Positions 1 through 9,431 of a stretch of 64,000 nucleotides of DNA are shown piece by piece. The position numbers and the translations under genes are program-made. Every line of letters starts with the position of its first letter. Position 1 is the first letter of the stretch. The notes beneath the pieces were generated by a model. That model was given only the letters and a program-made list of their open reading frames with translations. It did not search any database and was not told the DNA's origin. Source of the DNA: Cecembia lonarensis LW9 (GTDB lineage: Bacteria; Bacteroidota; Bacteroidia; Cytophagales; Cyclobacteriaceae); contig NZ_AMGM01000002.1 of the NCBI RefSeq assembly GCF_000298295.1, forward strand, positions 62,001-126,000, in the 5' to 3' direction.

Positions 1-923
1 TCCCAAATCCTTGCAGCCAATGCCATGGCAGCAGCGCTTCTTCCGGCCAAGTTGGCAACCCCAGTTGCCTCGCTTTGATATTGCCTTAAACCTTGGGGTT
101 TACCAGTCGCAAAGTAAGCCGCACGATATTGATTTTCTCCCCAACCATAATCCGAATTGTCCTGATTGGGAATTTTGAAGCCTCTATGGTCCCGGTCATC
201 CGCCACTTGGTGGAACAGTTGGTCCGGCGCCGGATGCATTTTGTGGATCCAATCCAGGCCCCACTTTGCTTCATCCAAAATGTCGGGGATGCCATTTGGC
301 CATGGCTGTCCCAAGGCATTGACCTTGTCTTCAAACCTGTCCGGGTACATCTCATAGGTCATCAGCATATGGGCCGTGGCATAGCTGGAAGTGATAAGGT
401 ATTTGAGTTGATCTCCCGCATCATGCCAGCCACCGCTGAGGTCTACAAAAGTGCTGTCAGGCATAGGGCCAAAGAAGCTTCTGCCATCTTTTTCATGACA
501 CACCATGTCCAAAGTAGGATTGTAGCCACAGCGTTGTTGGCGCATAAATTCCAACAAGGTCTCCTGATGATTTCCATAGGCATCATCACCAATCCTGAAA
601 ATGGTGGAGGTTGCCTCCGACCTTTTCCCTTTTAAATAGTAGGAACCACTCTTTTGGACTTGGCTAAAATCAACTTCACTGTATTCAAAACCACCCCAAT
701 TGTCTTTTTTTAACCTTTGAGATTTGAATTCCCCAATCACCTCTCCGGTGTTGTGATCAAGCAATTGAAAAGATTCTCTGATGGGCTTGTCACTAAAGAC
801 TACAGCTATCTTGGAGTCTTCTGTGAGATAGCCCAATTGATTGATGCGGATATGGACTGCTGTATTTTCGGGATTGTTCGGATCTGTCCAAAAGACAGCA
901 AACAGGAGTAATAATTTAAACAT
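1..923 (-). CDS. GH9 family glycoside hydrolase, N-terminal part (runs off left edge)
   Basis: Reading leftwards from an ATG at 923 there is an open frame of 307 codons with no stop before the window edge. A short hydrophobic N-terminus (MFKLLLLFAVF) precedes an Ig-like cellulase N-domain starting with IRINQLGYL. The GH9 signature then appears as GGWHDAGDQLKY, whose Asp residues correspond to the catalytic base region of the family, followed by NGIPDILDEAKWGLDW. GH9 enzymes are inverting endoglucanases, lichenases or exo-glucosaminidases; the substrate cannot be told from this half. The C-terminal catalytic acid region lies outside the window. Antisense open frames in this interval are shadows. 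The family is confident, the specificity is not. Confidence 0.85.
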   Translation of the reverse strand, partial: MFKLLLLFAVFWTDPNNPENTAVHIRINQLGYLTEDSKIAVVFSDKPIRESFQLLDHNTGEVIGEFKSQRLKKDNWGGFEYSEVDFSQVQKSGSYYLKGKRSEATSTIFRIGDDAYGNHQETLLEFMRQQRCGYNPTLDMVCHEKDGRSFFGPMPDSTFVDLSGGWHDAGDQLKYLITSSYATAHMLMTYEMYPDRFEDKVNALGQPWPNGIPDILDEAKWGLDWIHKMHPAPDQLFHQVADDRDHRGFKIPNQDNSDYGWGENQYRAAYFATGKPQGLRQYQSEATGVANLAGRSAAAMALAARIW

Positions 924-1133
924 GTGCTGAGCGGATTTATGGTTTTGTAATGATAATTTCCAATTTAATCAGAATGAAAGACTTATGATATTCAATTTTG
1001 ATAGACTGGTTTATTTTTCATAGGTAACATCTAATATTTTGAATATCTTGGATAAATTCTCCATATCGAATGAATCCCATAAAAATTTCCACAGCCCAAT
1101 TTGAATTGTCTCTTTTAACCCAATAACGACAAC

Positions 1134-2426
1134 ATGAAAAACATCCTCCTTTATACCTTAGGATTGCTCCTAATTATCCATCCAGGATGGACGCAAACCA
1201 CCTCTACAAAAAAATCACCTCCTCTTTCAGAAGCTACCCCACAAAGTGTAGGCATCGCTCCTGAGCGGCTGAAGAAACTGGATGCCATGTTGGAGGAAGC
1301 AATACATAACGATGAAATCCCCGGCTTGGTGGCCCTAGTGGCCCGAAACGGGAAAATTGTCTATCATACCGCCAAGGGCAAAGCAGATGCAGCCGACGGA
1401 AAGGCCATGTCCAAAGATGCCATCTTCAGGATTGCCTCCCAGACCAAAGCCATTACATCCACTGCGGTGATGATGCTCTGGGAAGATGGGAAATTCAGGT
1501 TGGACGACCCAATATCAAACTGGATTCCAGAATTCAAAAATCCACAGGTAATTCAAAATTTCAGGTATGCAGACACTACTTATATTACCCAGCCCGCCAA
1601 TAAAGAAATCACTATCCGCCACCTGCTCACCCATACCTCTGGATTGGGCTATGGGGTGATAGACGGAGATGAGCGGATGAAGATGATTTACCAGAAGGCA
1701 GGAATCGTGGACTTATATACCACAGAGAATATCAGCATTGGCGAGAATATCAAAAAACTGGCTACCCTGCCCCTGCACCACAACCCGGGAGAGAAATACA
1801 CCTATTCGGAAGGTTTGGATGTCTTGGGTTATTTCATAGAAATCGTTTCTGGGATGCCATTTGATCAGTTTTTGAGAACCAGGCTTTTTGACCCATTGGG
1901 TATGAATGATACCTGGTTTTACCTTCCCGATGCCAAAGCCGGCAGGTTGGTGAAAGTCCAACGCAAAGTAGATGGTCAGTGGGAGAATTTTCCGGTCACT
2001 TTCTATGATCCTCAGTATCCCATCACTGGAGCCAAGAAGTTCTTTTCCGGAGGAGCAGGCCTTTCCAGTACGGCAAAGGACTATGCGACTTTCTTACAGA
2101 TGTACCTTAACGGGGGCGAACTCAATGGGGTCCGAATCCTTAGCCGTAAAACCATAGAAACGATGATGAAAAATCAGGTTGGGGACCTTTGGAATGGGGC
2201 CAAGCATTATGGATTGGCCTTCGGGGTAGTGACTGCACAGGGCGTGGCTGAGGGAGGCATTGGCAGTGAAGGCACCTTTGACTGGGGCGGTTATTTCAAC
2301 ACGCAGTATTTTGCCGATCCGCAGGAAAAAGTCATTGGCATCCTCATGAAGCAGACCAGCCAAACATCCGGTGACCAAACCGGTTGGAAATTCAGGCAAA
2401 TGGTATTTACCTTATTGGATGATTGA
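1134..2426 (+). CDS. Serine hydrolase, beta-lactamase/EstB-like
   Basis: A 430-residue protein with an N-terminal signal peptide (hydrophobic residues 4-19, cleavage near WTQT), so probably periplasmic. The class C beta-lactamase/esterase fold is shown by the S-x-x-K nucleophile motif SQTK (Ser102, Lys105), HLLTHTSGLGYG in the middle, and Y-S-E (Tyr224) where beta-lactamases have Y-x-N. The third motif is WGGYFN rather than KTG, which is usual for EstB-type esterases and not for true beta-lactamases. It more likely cleaves an ester or amide in a carbohydrate or peptide than confers drug resistance. It stands alone, divergent from the GH9 gene; substrate unknown. Confidence 0.88.
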   Translation: MKNILLYTLGLLLIIHPGWTQTTSTKKSPPLSEATPQSVGIAPERLKKLDAMLEEAIHNDEIPGLVALVARNGKIVYHTAKGKADAADGKAMSKDAIFRIASQTKAITSTAVMMLWEDGKFRLDDPISNWIPEFKNPQVIQNFRYADTTYITQPANKEITIRHLLTHTSGLGYGVIDGDERMKMIYQKAGIVDLYTTENISIGENIKKLATLPLHHNPGEKYTYSEGLDVLGYFIEIVSGMPFDQFLRTRLFDPLGMNDTWFYLPDAKAGRLVKVQRKVDGQWENFPVTFYDPQYPITGAKKFFSGGAGLSSTAKDYATFLQMYLNGGELNGVRILSRKTIETMMKNQVGDLWNGAKHYGLAFGVVTAQGVAEGGIGSEGTFDWGGYFNTQYFADPQEKVIGILMKQTSQTSGDQTGWKFRQMVFTLLDD

Positions 2427-2447
2427 AGATATGGGGTTAAAATATCT

Positions 2448-2532
2448 CGGTCCTTCAGACCTCCTGCCATACGGTTGCTGCCTTTCAACCCAGGACTGCA
2501 TCCCGGGCTGATACATCCCGCCCTTTCAGGCC
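2448..2532 (-). repeat. Dispersed hairpin repeat, GGCCTGAA..GGTCTGAAGGACC type
   Basis: Read on the minus strand, this begins GGCCTGAAAGGGCGGG, passes through a CCCGGGATGCAGTCCTGGG hairpin and ends GGTCTGAAGGACCG. The same ordered blocks occur on the plus strand at 23796-23880 and partly at 23681-23707. The adjacent 2630-2690 stretch is low-complexity TCTTGTNTCTTG-type DNA, also seen in opposite orientation near 16010-16060. No coding capacity. Confidence 0.6.
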
Positions 2533-2699
2533 TGAACAAAGTGTGTTAGGAAACAATAACGGATCTCCAAAAGGCTAGAGGGCTGATCTACGCTAATCCA
2601 GACCGATACTTGATTTAATCTAAAGGACAAACCCGCAGTCTTGTTTCTTGTATCTTGCGTCTTGTTTCTAAAGGTAGGCAAGTCTCGACTCTTAAGCGA

Positions 2700-5108
2700 T
2701 CACTGCCCTATCCTGTAATTCAAACTCAGGTTGATCTGTCTTCTTACATTCAAAAAGTTTCCTTCTGTAAAAAAGCCTTCTCCTTCCAAAATGTAACGGT
2801 CTCTTCTGGAGTTGAAAATATCGGCAATGTTCAATACCAAAGTGCCCTTTCCTTTGAGGACTTCTTTACTTCCTGACAAGTCCATGAAGAAAATCCCTTT
2901 TCTGATTCCCTGTGCAATGCGCTGTCTTCCTTCGTAATTGTTCCTAACCTGACCGGTTATACCATTGCCAAAGTTAAACCTTGAATTTTGACGGGCATTC
3001 CATGAATAGGTGGTAGCTGTGAAATTGCCCTGTATATTGCTTCCATCGACGGAAGCATAAAAGAAATTCATATTGAAGTCGATCTTCCACCATGGAAAAA
3101 TCTGGTAATCTGTGGCAAACTCCAAACCAAAGGATTGTTCCCCAAGCAAATTCTCGGGTCGAATAGTGGCATTGCCTTCATTGTCCACCGTGCGGATCCT
3201 TTCGATTTTATCAGTGGTATTGCGGTAAAATAAGGTAGAAAACACGGTTCCTTTTTCGAAGTATTTGATGTGGCCCAATTCAATGGCATCTGTGAATTCC
3301 GGGTCCAGGTCCGGGTTTCCACTGAAAAAGTTTCTGGCATCAGAGAATGTCATAAAAGGACTGAGGTCATTGTAAAATGGTCTTCTTACCCTTCGGCTAT
3401 AACTGAGTTGTAGGCCATTTTCCTCATTGAAATTATAGGTCATATGAGCGCTGGGGAATAGGTTGAGGTAATCCCTGGGATTGACCTCATTGGTCCTGAC
3501 CAAAGTGGTTTTGACATCGGTGTATTCTGCCCGTAAGCCACCTTGATAGCTCAGTTTATTACTTTTGTTCCCCAAAATGCTGTAGAGCGCATGGATGTTT
3601 TCCTGGTAAAGGAAAATGTTGTCCAATCCGGGGAGAGGATTGAAATTTCCTTGCTCATCCTGTTCTTCCACGATAAAGTCATTTTCCATATTACGGAAAC
3701 TGCTTCTTAAACCTGTTTCAAGTTTTCCTTCTGAGCCTATGGGCTTGGTATAGTCTATCTGAATTAGGTATTGTTTTTCAAACTCATCGTTGAGAGAAGT
3801 CTGCAAAAGGGAACGGGATGGAATGGGAATACCCTCCGGACTGAAAGTGTTTTCAGTAAAGACCTGATCGGAATTTTCCCAATAATCCAAAAATGTCAGG
3901 ACCGTTGTCAGTTCATGGCCTTTTTCTTCAAAGCTCCTTTTATAGGTGATCAAAAACTCAGCGTTGGGTTCTTTTTCAAGTTCCTCTTGCCTCCTTAGGG
4001 AATAACTTTGTTGGTTTTCCGGGGTGAAAAGAAAGTCATTATACCGGATGTCAGTTATCCTGGTGGCATCACTTCTTCGGAGCAAGTATGAACCTGTCAA
4101 TACACTTTTTTCATTGAAATAATAATCCAGTCCTGCCCTTACATTATTGTCCAAAGTATATAACCTGCCATTGACAGTTTGTTTGGTGATCAATAGGGAA
4201 TCCCCACCAAAGGCCTCTTGGTACAAGCTGCCTTCTCTGATGATTTTTCTTTCTGCAATGCCATAATTGATAAACCAGTTGATTTTTTTGTGCCTGTAAT
4301 TCAGATTGGCTGAAAGCCCCAAGTTGGTAGGGTTTCCTACAATGCCCTCAATAGAACCATTAAAGCCTTGATTGTTTTCTTTTTTTAAAATGATATTGAT
4401 TACACCGGCCATGCCTTCTGCCTCATACCTGGCTGATGGGTTGGTGATGATTTCTATTCTTTCCACCATACTGGCAGGCAATTGCTGCAAACCCTGACTA
4501 CCCTTGAAACTTACCAGGCCGGAGGGTTTCCCATCCACCAGAATCCTTACATTGTCAGAACCCCTAAGTCGTACATTGCCTTGGCTATCCACCGTGACGG
4601 ACGGGAGATTCATTAAGATATCAGAAGTGGTTCGGCCTGCATTGGCCAGGTCTTCTCCTACATTAAAGACCCTTTTATCCAAAGACAACTCCATCAAGGG
4701 CTTCTCCCCCTGAACAGTGACTTCATCCAATTGACTCAGGCTACTACTCAATTCAATTGTGCCTAAATCAAAGGGAGAATTGTTTCGGGTCAAGGTTAAA
4801 AAATCAGATTTGTAGGCTTCATAACCCATAAATTCAACAAGAATCGTATAGGTTCCAAAAGAAATGGGGATTTTGAATGCTCCCTTGTCATCGGTTATAC
4901 CTCCTTCTATGATTTTATCTTCACTGTCATAAACCGCAACAGTTGCAAATGGAAGTGGTATCTTGGATTCTTTATCTAAAATGACGCCTTGGAACAGGCC
5001 TTTATCTTGTTGTTGGGCAATGGTGCCATGAAATCCAAAGAGCAATGCAAAGCTCAATAAAATCTGAGCGGTTAAGCGGAAATGATATCCTGAAATTTGA
5101 GCATTCAA
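2700..5108 (-). CDS. TonB-dependent outer-membrane receptor with carboxypeptidase-regulatory-like domain
   Basis: An 802-residue outer-membrane beta-barrel protein. After a signal peptide (about 1-31, ending GTIAQ) comes a CarboxypepD_reg-like beta-sandwich (about 36-115; QGVILDKESKIPLPFATV, FMGYEAY). A plug domain follows (about 125-240) with DILMNLPSVTVDSQGNVRLRG and NPSARYEAEGMAGVINIILKK. The rest resembles the large outer-membrane barrel class found with DUF-type receptors of Bacteroidota. It does not end in the usual aromatic residue. No SusD-like partner lies next to it, so it is not a classic Sus pair. It is the last gene downstream of the sialidase-malonate-sulfatase operon, separated from it by 157 bp, and may import a product of that operon; that link is inference. 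Confidence 0.88.
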   Translation of the reverse strand: MNAQISGYHFRLTAQILLSFALLFGFHGTIAQQQDKGLFQGVILDKESKIPLPFATVAVYDSEDKIIEGGITDDKGAFKIPISFGTYTILVEFMGYEAYKSDFLTLTRNNSPFDLGTIELSSSLSQLDEVTVQGEKPLMELSLDKRVFNVGEDLANAGRTTSDILMNLPSVTVDSQGNVRLRGSDNVRILVDGKPSGLVSFKGSQGLQQLPASMVERIEIITNPSARYEAEGMAGVINIILKKENNQGFNGSIEGIVGNPTNLGLSANLNYRHKKINWFINYGIAERKIIREGSLYQEAFGGDSLLITKQTVNGRLYTLDNNVRAGLDYYFNEKSVLTGSYLLRRSDATRITDIRYNDFLFTPENQQSYSLRRQEELEKEPNAEFLITYKRSFEEKGHELTTVLTFLDYWENSDQVFTENTFSPEGIPIPSRSLLQTSLNDEFEKQYLIQIDYTKPIGSEGKLETGLRSSFRNMENDFIVEEQDEQGNFNPLPGLDNIFLYQENIHALYSILGNKSNKLSYQGGLRAEYTDVKTTLVRTNEVNPRDYLNLFPSAHMTYNFNEENGLQLSYSRRVRRPFYNDLSPFMTFSDARNFFSGNPDLDPEFTDAIELGHIKYFEKGTVFSTLFYRNTTDKIERIRTVDNEGNATIRPENLLGEQSFGLEFATDYQIFPWWKIDFNMNFFYASVDGSNIQGNFTATTYSWNARQNSRFNFGNGITGQVRNNYEGRQRIAQGIRKGIFFMDLSGSKEVLKGKGTLVLNIADIFNSRRDRYILEGEGFFTEGNFLNVRRQINLSLNYRIGQ

Positions 5109-5265
5109 AATTTGAAGAAGTAGGTTATAGGCTGAGTTTTTGAGAATACTTGGTGAAATTCAAGTATTTCAACAGCAGTAATTTAGTGAAAAATGTATTT
5201 CAAAAGGCCGTATTTTATAGAGAAGGTAAAATATGGATATGTGGCTTTACACTTGCCATTGAAAA

Positions 5266-6807
5266 TTACAATAGCCCCTCATCGGGCCAGGCAATAAATT
5301 CTCCACTTCTTTTGTCTTTTGGCCTGAACGCATTGACTTCTTTTAGGTAGTCTGCTAATTTTTTTGCCAACTCCATGACTTTTTCCGGATTTTCTGTAGA
5401 GCGGTCAATTAATTCCCCGATATCCTCGCGGATATTGAAAAGCTCCCGTTTTTCATATTTGTACCAATACACCAATTTCCAATCTCCCTCTCGTATCGTA
5501 CTCGTAGCTCCAATACCCGGTCCAGTAGGTCCCCAGTTGTTTGGGTAATGCCAGATCAAAGGTTTTTCCCTAAACTTTCCCTGAGCTTTCCCTTGGAGGT
5601 GAGGAGTCAGATTTTCCCCATCAACCGTTTGAACGATTGTTGGTGTTGTGACATTGGCCATATGCAGCAGGCTAGGAAAAAGGTCTTCAATAATCAGGTA
5701 GTCCTCAAAACTGCTTCCCGGTACAGTGACATTGGGCCATTTGATCAGCATGGGGATCCTGATGCCCCCTTCATAGGCTGAGCCTTTGCCACTGTTCAAA
5801 GGACTGCTGTGCTGATGGGGAATGCCACCTCTGGCGGTAGCGCTTAAGCCCCCATTATCGGATATAAAAATGATAATGGTGTTTTCATCCAAATTATTTT
5901 GCTGCAGGTAATTCATGATGTCCCCAAGGCTTTTATCCATACCCTCCACCATTGAGGCATACTTTGCTTCTGGTTCTTCCAGGTTTTGGTATTTGTCATA
6001 AAACCTCTCGTCTGCCTCCAGTGGAATATGGACCGTATAATGGGAAAAATAAAGGAAAAAGGGTTGGTCTTTTTTCTTGGCTTCATTCAATGCAGCGATG
6101 GCTTCCAAAGTCAGCGCTTCTGTCAGGTGGATGCTGTGACCATGGTATTTTTCCATGCCGGGCACACCCCAGGGAAGTGTATGCGCTCCTGGTGTTGCAT
6201 TACCAAAGTTGTTTTCCCCCAAGTAACTGCCCAATCCACCGGCTGCATGTCCTGCTATATTGATATCAAAACCAAGGTTTAATGGGTTTGCTCCAGGAGT
6301 ATCCATGGCACCCCAGTGGGCTTTCCCAACGTGGATGGTATGATAACCATGCGCTCTAAGAATGGAAGGCAGGGTAGTTGCAAAAATGGAATTATTGATG
6401 GTGTCCACTGGCTGTAGGCCATTTAAATTCCAAGCCGGAAATTCCAGAACCTCATCTTCATGATCGGTGGAAATATCTTTCCTCAAAGTCCAATTGGTGA
6501 CACCATGTCTGGCGGGATTCATACCCGTCAAAAGGCTCGTCCGAGAAGGTGAACAGACGGAATGGGCATAGGCTTGGGTAAACTTCATTCCTTGGGAAGC
6601 CAGTTTTTCCATGTTTGGAGTATGGTACCGTTTGTTCCATTCTGTGATTTCTGTCCAAAAGGGTACTGAGGTGTCCTGCCAACCCATGTCATCTACAAAA
6701 AACACCACAATATTTGGCTTTTCTGTTTGTTTCTCTTCGGTCCTTTGACAAGACCATAATGTTGGGACTGATAAAAAGATCAACATAAGAGAGATTGGAG
6801 TTTTCAT
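5266..6807 (-). CDS. Sulfatase (S1 type), lipoprotein
   Basis: A 513-residue arylsulfatase-family enzyme that hydrolyses sulfate esters. The lipoprotein signal is MKTPISLMLIFLSVPTLWSC with Cys20 as lipidation site. Metal-binding residues lie in VVFFVDDMGWQD. The formylglycine motif is CSPSR at Cys85, canonical C-x-P-S-R, so it needs a formylglycine-generating enzyme from elsewhere. FISDNGG and GGIRIPMLIKWP are further conserved blocks. It starts 13 bp after madM and so belongs to the sialidase-matB-madL-madM operon. The sulfated substrate is not predictable from sequence alone; N-acetylated or mucin-like sugars are plausible because of the neighbouring sialidase. Confidence 0.92.
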   Translation of the reverse strand: MKTPISLMLIFLSVPTLWSCQRTEEKQTEKPNIVVFFVDDMGWQDTSVPFWTEITEWNKRYHTPNMEKLASQGMKFTQAYAHSVCSPSRTSLLTGMNPARHGVTNWTLRKDISTDHEDEVLEFPAWNLNGLQPVDTINNSIFATTLPSILRAHGYHTIHVGKAHWGAMDTPGANPLNLGFDINIAGHAAGGLGSYLGENNFGNATPGAHTLPWGVPGMEKYHGHSIHLTEALTLEAIAALNEAKKKDQPFFLYFSHYTVHIPLEADERFYDKYQNLEEPEAKYASMVEGMDKSLGDIMNYLQQNNLDENTIIIFISDNGGLSATARGGIPHQHSSPLNSGKGSAYEGGIRIPMLIKWPNVTVPGSSFEDYLIIEDLFPSLLHMANVTTPTIVQTVDGENLTPHLQGKAQGKFREKPLIWHYPNNWGPTGPGIGATSTIREGDWKLVYWYKYEKRELFNIREDIGELIDRSTENPEKVMELAKKLADYLKEVNAFRPKDKRSGEFIAWPDEGLL

Positions 6808-6820
6808 CGGGTTTTTGGGT

Positions 6821-7585
6821 TTAGGGAAATATCAAGTGAAGGAAAATATAAAAAACTGAGGGACAAAGCAAACAGCCCAAACCGGTGTAGAAAGTTGCTG
6901 TCACTGCGCCATATGGTACCAGTTTGGGGTCAGTGGCAGCCAGTCCAGCAGCCACACCACTGGAAGTTCCCATGATGCCCCCATAAGCCATAGCAGATTC
7001 AGGACTGTTGAGGCCTATTCGCTTGGCGGCTATTGGTGTGAAAATGGTGACAGCAATGGTTTTGACCAGTCCAGTTCCTATGCTGAGTGCGATCACCTCT
7101 GAGGAAGCGCCCAAAGCTGCTCCGGTCACAGGTCCTACAATATAGGTGCATGCTCCGGCACCGATGGTGCAGAGGCTTGCAGCATCTCTAAAGCCCCAGG
7201 CAAGCGCGACCAAAACGCCAATGAAGAAAAAAAGGACGATACCTATTAACAAAGAAATAAATCCTAACATGCCAGATCGGACAATCAAGTAAAGACTGGC
7301 ACCAATGGCAGTGGCTACAATCGCGAAATCCCTGAACATAGACCCTCCAAAGAATCCAATGCCTGAAAATAAGGGCAAATCAGCCAACCCTTTTTCCCCT
7401 CCAGTGATGAAACCGCCCCAATAACCCAAAATGAGTCCAAAGAATATGGCTATGGCAGAACCTGGAATTCTGGATTTTAGGATTTTTTTGGAAATGATTT
7501 CAGATATAAGGACCAATAATCCAATCACCAAAAAGGCAAAAATCAGCCCATTTTTTTCAATGATATCAAAGGCTATCTCCATCAA
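6821..7585 (-). CDS. madM: Malonate transporter subunit MadM
   Basis: A 254-residue polytopic membrane protein with about eight or more hydrophobic segments. Length and sequence (GLILGYWGG near 50, ASLCTIGAGACTYIVGPVTGAALGASS near 135, GGIMGTSSGVAAGLAATDP near 205) match MadM, the large subunit of the two-component malonate:cation symporter of Malonomonas type. Its start overlaps the madL stop by about 20 bp, so the two are translationally coupled, as is usual for the pair. An alternative start is Met2 three bases downstream. Position between matB and a sulfatase gene makes malonate import the best call, although another small dicarboxylate cannot be excluded. Confidence 0.85.
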   Translation of the reverse strand: MMEIAFDIIEKNGLIFAFLVIGLLVLISEIISKKILKSRIPGSAIAIFFGLILGYWGGFITGGEKGLADLPLFSGIGFFGGSMFRDFAIVATAIGASLYLIVRSGMLGFISLLIGIVLFFFIGVLVALAWGFRDAASLCTIGAGACTYIVGPVTGAALGASSEVIALSIGTGLVKTIAVTIFTPIAAKRIGLNSPESAMAYGGIMGTSSGVAAGLAATDPKLVPYGAVTATFYTGLGCLLCPSVFYIFLHLIFP

Positions 7586-7943
7586 CTTGAGGATTGAATT
7601 TTTTCAAAAGGAGTGGGAAAACCCAAAACGAGACCAAAACAGGTAAGGTGCCGGCTGCTATGGCCAAGGTCCCCGAATTAATGGCAGATTTGACATTGAG
7701 ACTGGCAGCCATAGCGATGACCACAGGAATGTACAATTTGTTCCAAAAGTCAATCCCTGCTTCCATTTCAAAAGACATCAGGCTGTTTTTAACCAGCCAT
7801 TCCTTCATAAACATCAGGATGATCATGGCAAAACCTACACCTCCTACATTGGCGTAGATGCCTATTAGACTTCCCAAAAACTCACCCATCCATTGTCCTA
7901 CAAGGAAGGAGAGGGCCAAAACAGCTAATCCATAAATATTCAT
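7566..7943 (-). CDS. madL: Malonate transporter subunit MadL
   Basis: A 125-residue membrane protein with three to four hydrophobic segments. The N-terminus MNIYGLAVLALSFLVGQWMGE and the block YANVGGVGFAMIILMF fit the MadL family, the small subunit of the Mad malonate transporter, slightly shorter than the usual length of about 130. It starts 3 bp after the matB stop and overlaps madM by about 20 bp, giving a tight matB-madL-madM unit. That gives uptake of malonate and its immediate activation to malonyl-CoA. No malonate decarboxylase genes are seen in the window. Confidence 0.85.
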   Translation of the reverse strand: MNIYGLAVLALSFLVGQWMGEFLGSLIGIYANVGGVGFAMIILMFMKEWLVKNSLMSFEMEAGIDFWNKLYIPVVIAMAASLNVKSAINSGTLAIAAGTLPVLVSFWVFPLLLKKFNPQVDGDSL

Positions 7944-7946
7944 GGG

Positions 7947-9431
7947 CTAGAATAATTTTTTCAGTTCGTTTTTGGTCACTTTGCCCATGGTATTTCTGGG
8001 TAAATCGTCCACAAACAGATATTTTCTGGGAGTTTTGTAGGCCGGCATTTTTCCTCTAATCCAATGATTAAGCGCTTCGATATCTATGGCTTCTTCAGTG
8101 ACCAAAGCTGCTACTACTTTTTCTCCCCATTCTTCATCTGGGATGCCTACTACTCCGCAATCTTTGATAGAGGAATGTGTTCGGAGTACCTCCTCTATTT
8201 CCAGGGCTGAAATTTTGTAACCGCCTGACTTGATGATGTCAATAGAGTCTCGGCCTAAAATTTTAAAGTACCCATCTTCCATCACCGCAATGTCTCCTGT
8301 CTTGAACCAGCCATCCTTGGTAAAAGCCTTGGTGGTGGCTTCGGCTTTGCCCCAATATGCCTTGAAAACACCTGGTCCTTTGACCTGAATTTCCCCAGGT
8401 TGGTCCAAAGGAATTTCAGTGTCCTGCTCATCACATAACCTGACCTCAACTCCCTTCAGTGGCTGACCTATTTGTCCGGCCCTTCTTTTTCCATGGTAGG
8501 GATTGCTGATGGCCATACCGATTTCGGTCATGCCATACCTTTCCAATAAATAATGCCCTGAAATCTGATGCCATCTTTCCATGACGGAAATGGGCAAAGC
8601 TGCGGAACCTGATACCATCAAACGAAAGGTTTTTAACCGCTCAGTGATGGCAATTTGTTCCTCCTCGGATAGGGTATCATAATAAGCGATCAGTTTAAAG
8701 TAAATCGTAGGGACAGCCATGAATACGTTTACCCTTCCTTCCAGGAATATTTCAAAAACAGCTTTAGCATCAAATTGAGGTAGGAATTGTACAGTGGCCC
8801 CGGACCAAAGGGCACAGGAATTGACGTTGATAATCCCATGAACATGGTGGAGTGGGAGTAGGGAAAGGGTATAATCGGAAGAGTTCCACTCCCAGGCATC
8901 CACCAAAGTACTGATCTGGGCTTCAATATTCGCATGGGTGGTCAGTACACCTTTGGGCAAACTGGTGGTGCCACTGGTATACAAAATCATGGCGCCACGG
9001 TCCTTGCTGACATCCGGCAAATCCCTGATTGCATCGGTGTATAAATCCTGAATAGCGATAAATTTAATATTTGGGCTCTCTTGGTAAGGGGAAAGCATTT
9101 CTTCAAATTCCGGCGCAACTACCAGAATTCCTGCTTGGGTGTCTTCAATAACATATTGAAGAGATGGAAAAGGATAAGTCACACAAAGAGGCACGGCAAT
9201 TCCTCCTGCTCTCCAAATACCCCATTGTATGGCTAAATAATCCAAAGAGGGTTTAACCATGAACGCCACCCGGGTTTGGTTTAAGTCTTTCTTTTTTCCC
9301 AATAAGTAAGAACCTATGCGATAGCTTTGATCCAAAAGCTCCCCATAGGAAAATGCACTTCCACGGTCTATGACGGCTTTGTTATTGGAATGTTTCTCGG
9401 CTTTTTGGATTAATTCTAACATACGTTTCAT
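7947..9431 (-). CDS. matB: Malonyl-CoA synthetase-like acyl-adenylating enzyme (MatB-like)
   Basis: A 494-residue cytoplasmic ANL-superfamily ligase that would convert malonate, ATP and CoA to malonyl-CoA. Visible motifs are the P-loop YTSGTTSLPKGV (151-162), the LPLHHVHG block, YGMTEIGM, TGDIAVMEDGYFKILGR and the hinge/A8 region GGYKISALEIEEVL. The catalytic Lys lies in PRNTMGKVTKNEL near the C-terminus. The length matches MatB, and the adjacency to madL/madM makes malonate the likeliest acid. The start overlaps the end of the sialidase gene by 50 bp; Met4 at 9422 is an alternative start. Without the context one would only say medium-chain or short-chain acyl-CoA synthetase. Confidence 0.82.
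   Translation of the reverse strand: MKRMLELIQKAEKHSNNKAVIDRGSAFSYGELLDQSYRIGSYLLGKKKDLNQTRVAFMVKPSLDYLAIQWGIWRAGGIAVPLCVTYPFPSLQYVIEDTQAGILVVAPEFEEMLSPYQESPNIKFIAIQDLYTDAIRDLPDVSKDRGAMILYTSGTTSLPKGVLTTHANIEAQISTLVDAWEWNSSDYTLSLLPLHHVHGIINVNSCALWSGATVQFLPQFDAKAVFEIFLEGRVNVFMAVPTIYFKLIAYYDTLSEEEQIAITERLKTFRLMVSGSAALPISVMERWHQISGHYLLERYGMTEIGMAISNPYHGKRRAGQIGQPLKGVEVRLCDEQDTEIPLDQPGEIQVKGPGVFKAYWGKAEATTKAFTKDGWFKTGDIAVMEDGYFKILGRDSIDIIKSGGYKISALEIEEVLRTHSSIKDCGVVGIPDEEWGEKVVAALVTEEAIDIEALNHWIRGKMPAYKTPRKYLFVDDLPRNTMGKVTKNELKKLF

Noticed and set aside
93-635. Long plus-strand open frame (180 codons) at the left edge
   Set aside because: It lies antisense to the GH9 gene, which has a full family signature in the other strand; the plus-strand translation has no family features.
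1134-2426. Antibiotic-resistance beta-lactamase
   Set aside because: The S-x-x-K motif is present but Y-x-N is Y-S-E and the K-T-G motif is replaced by a W-G-G block, typical of EstB-like esterases.
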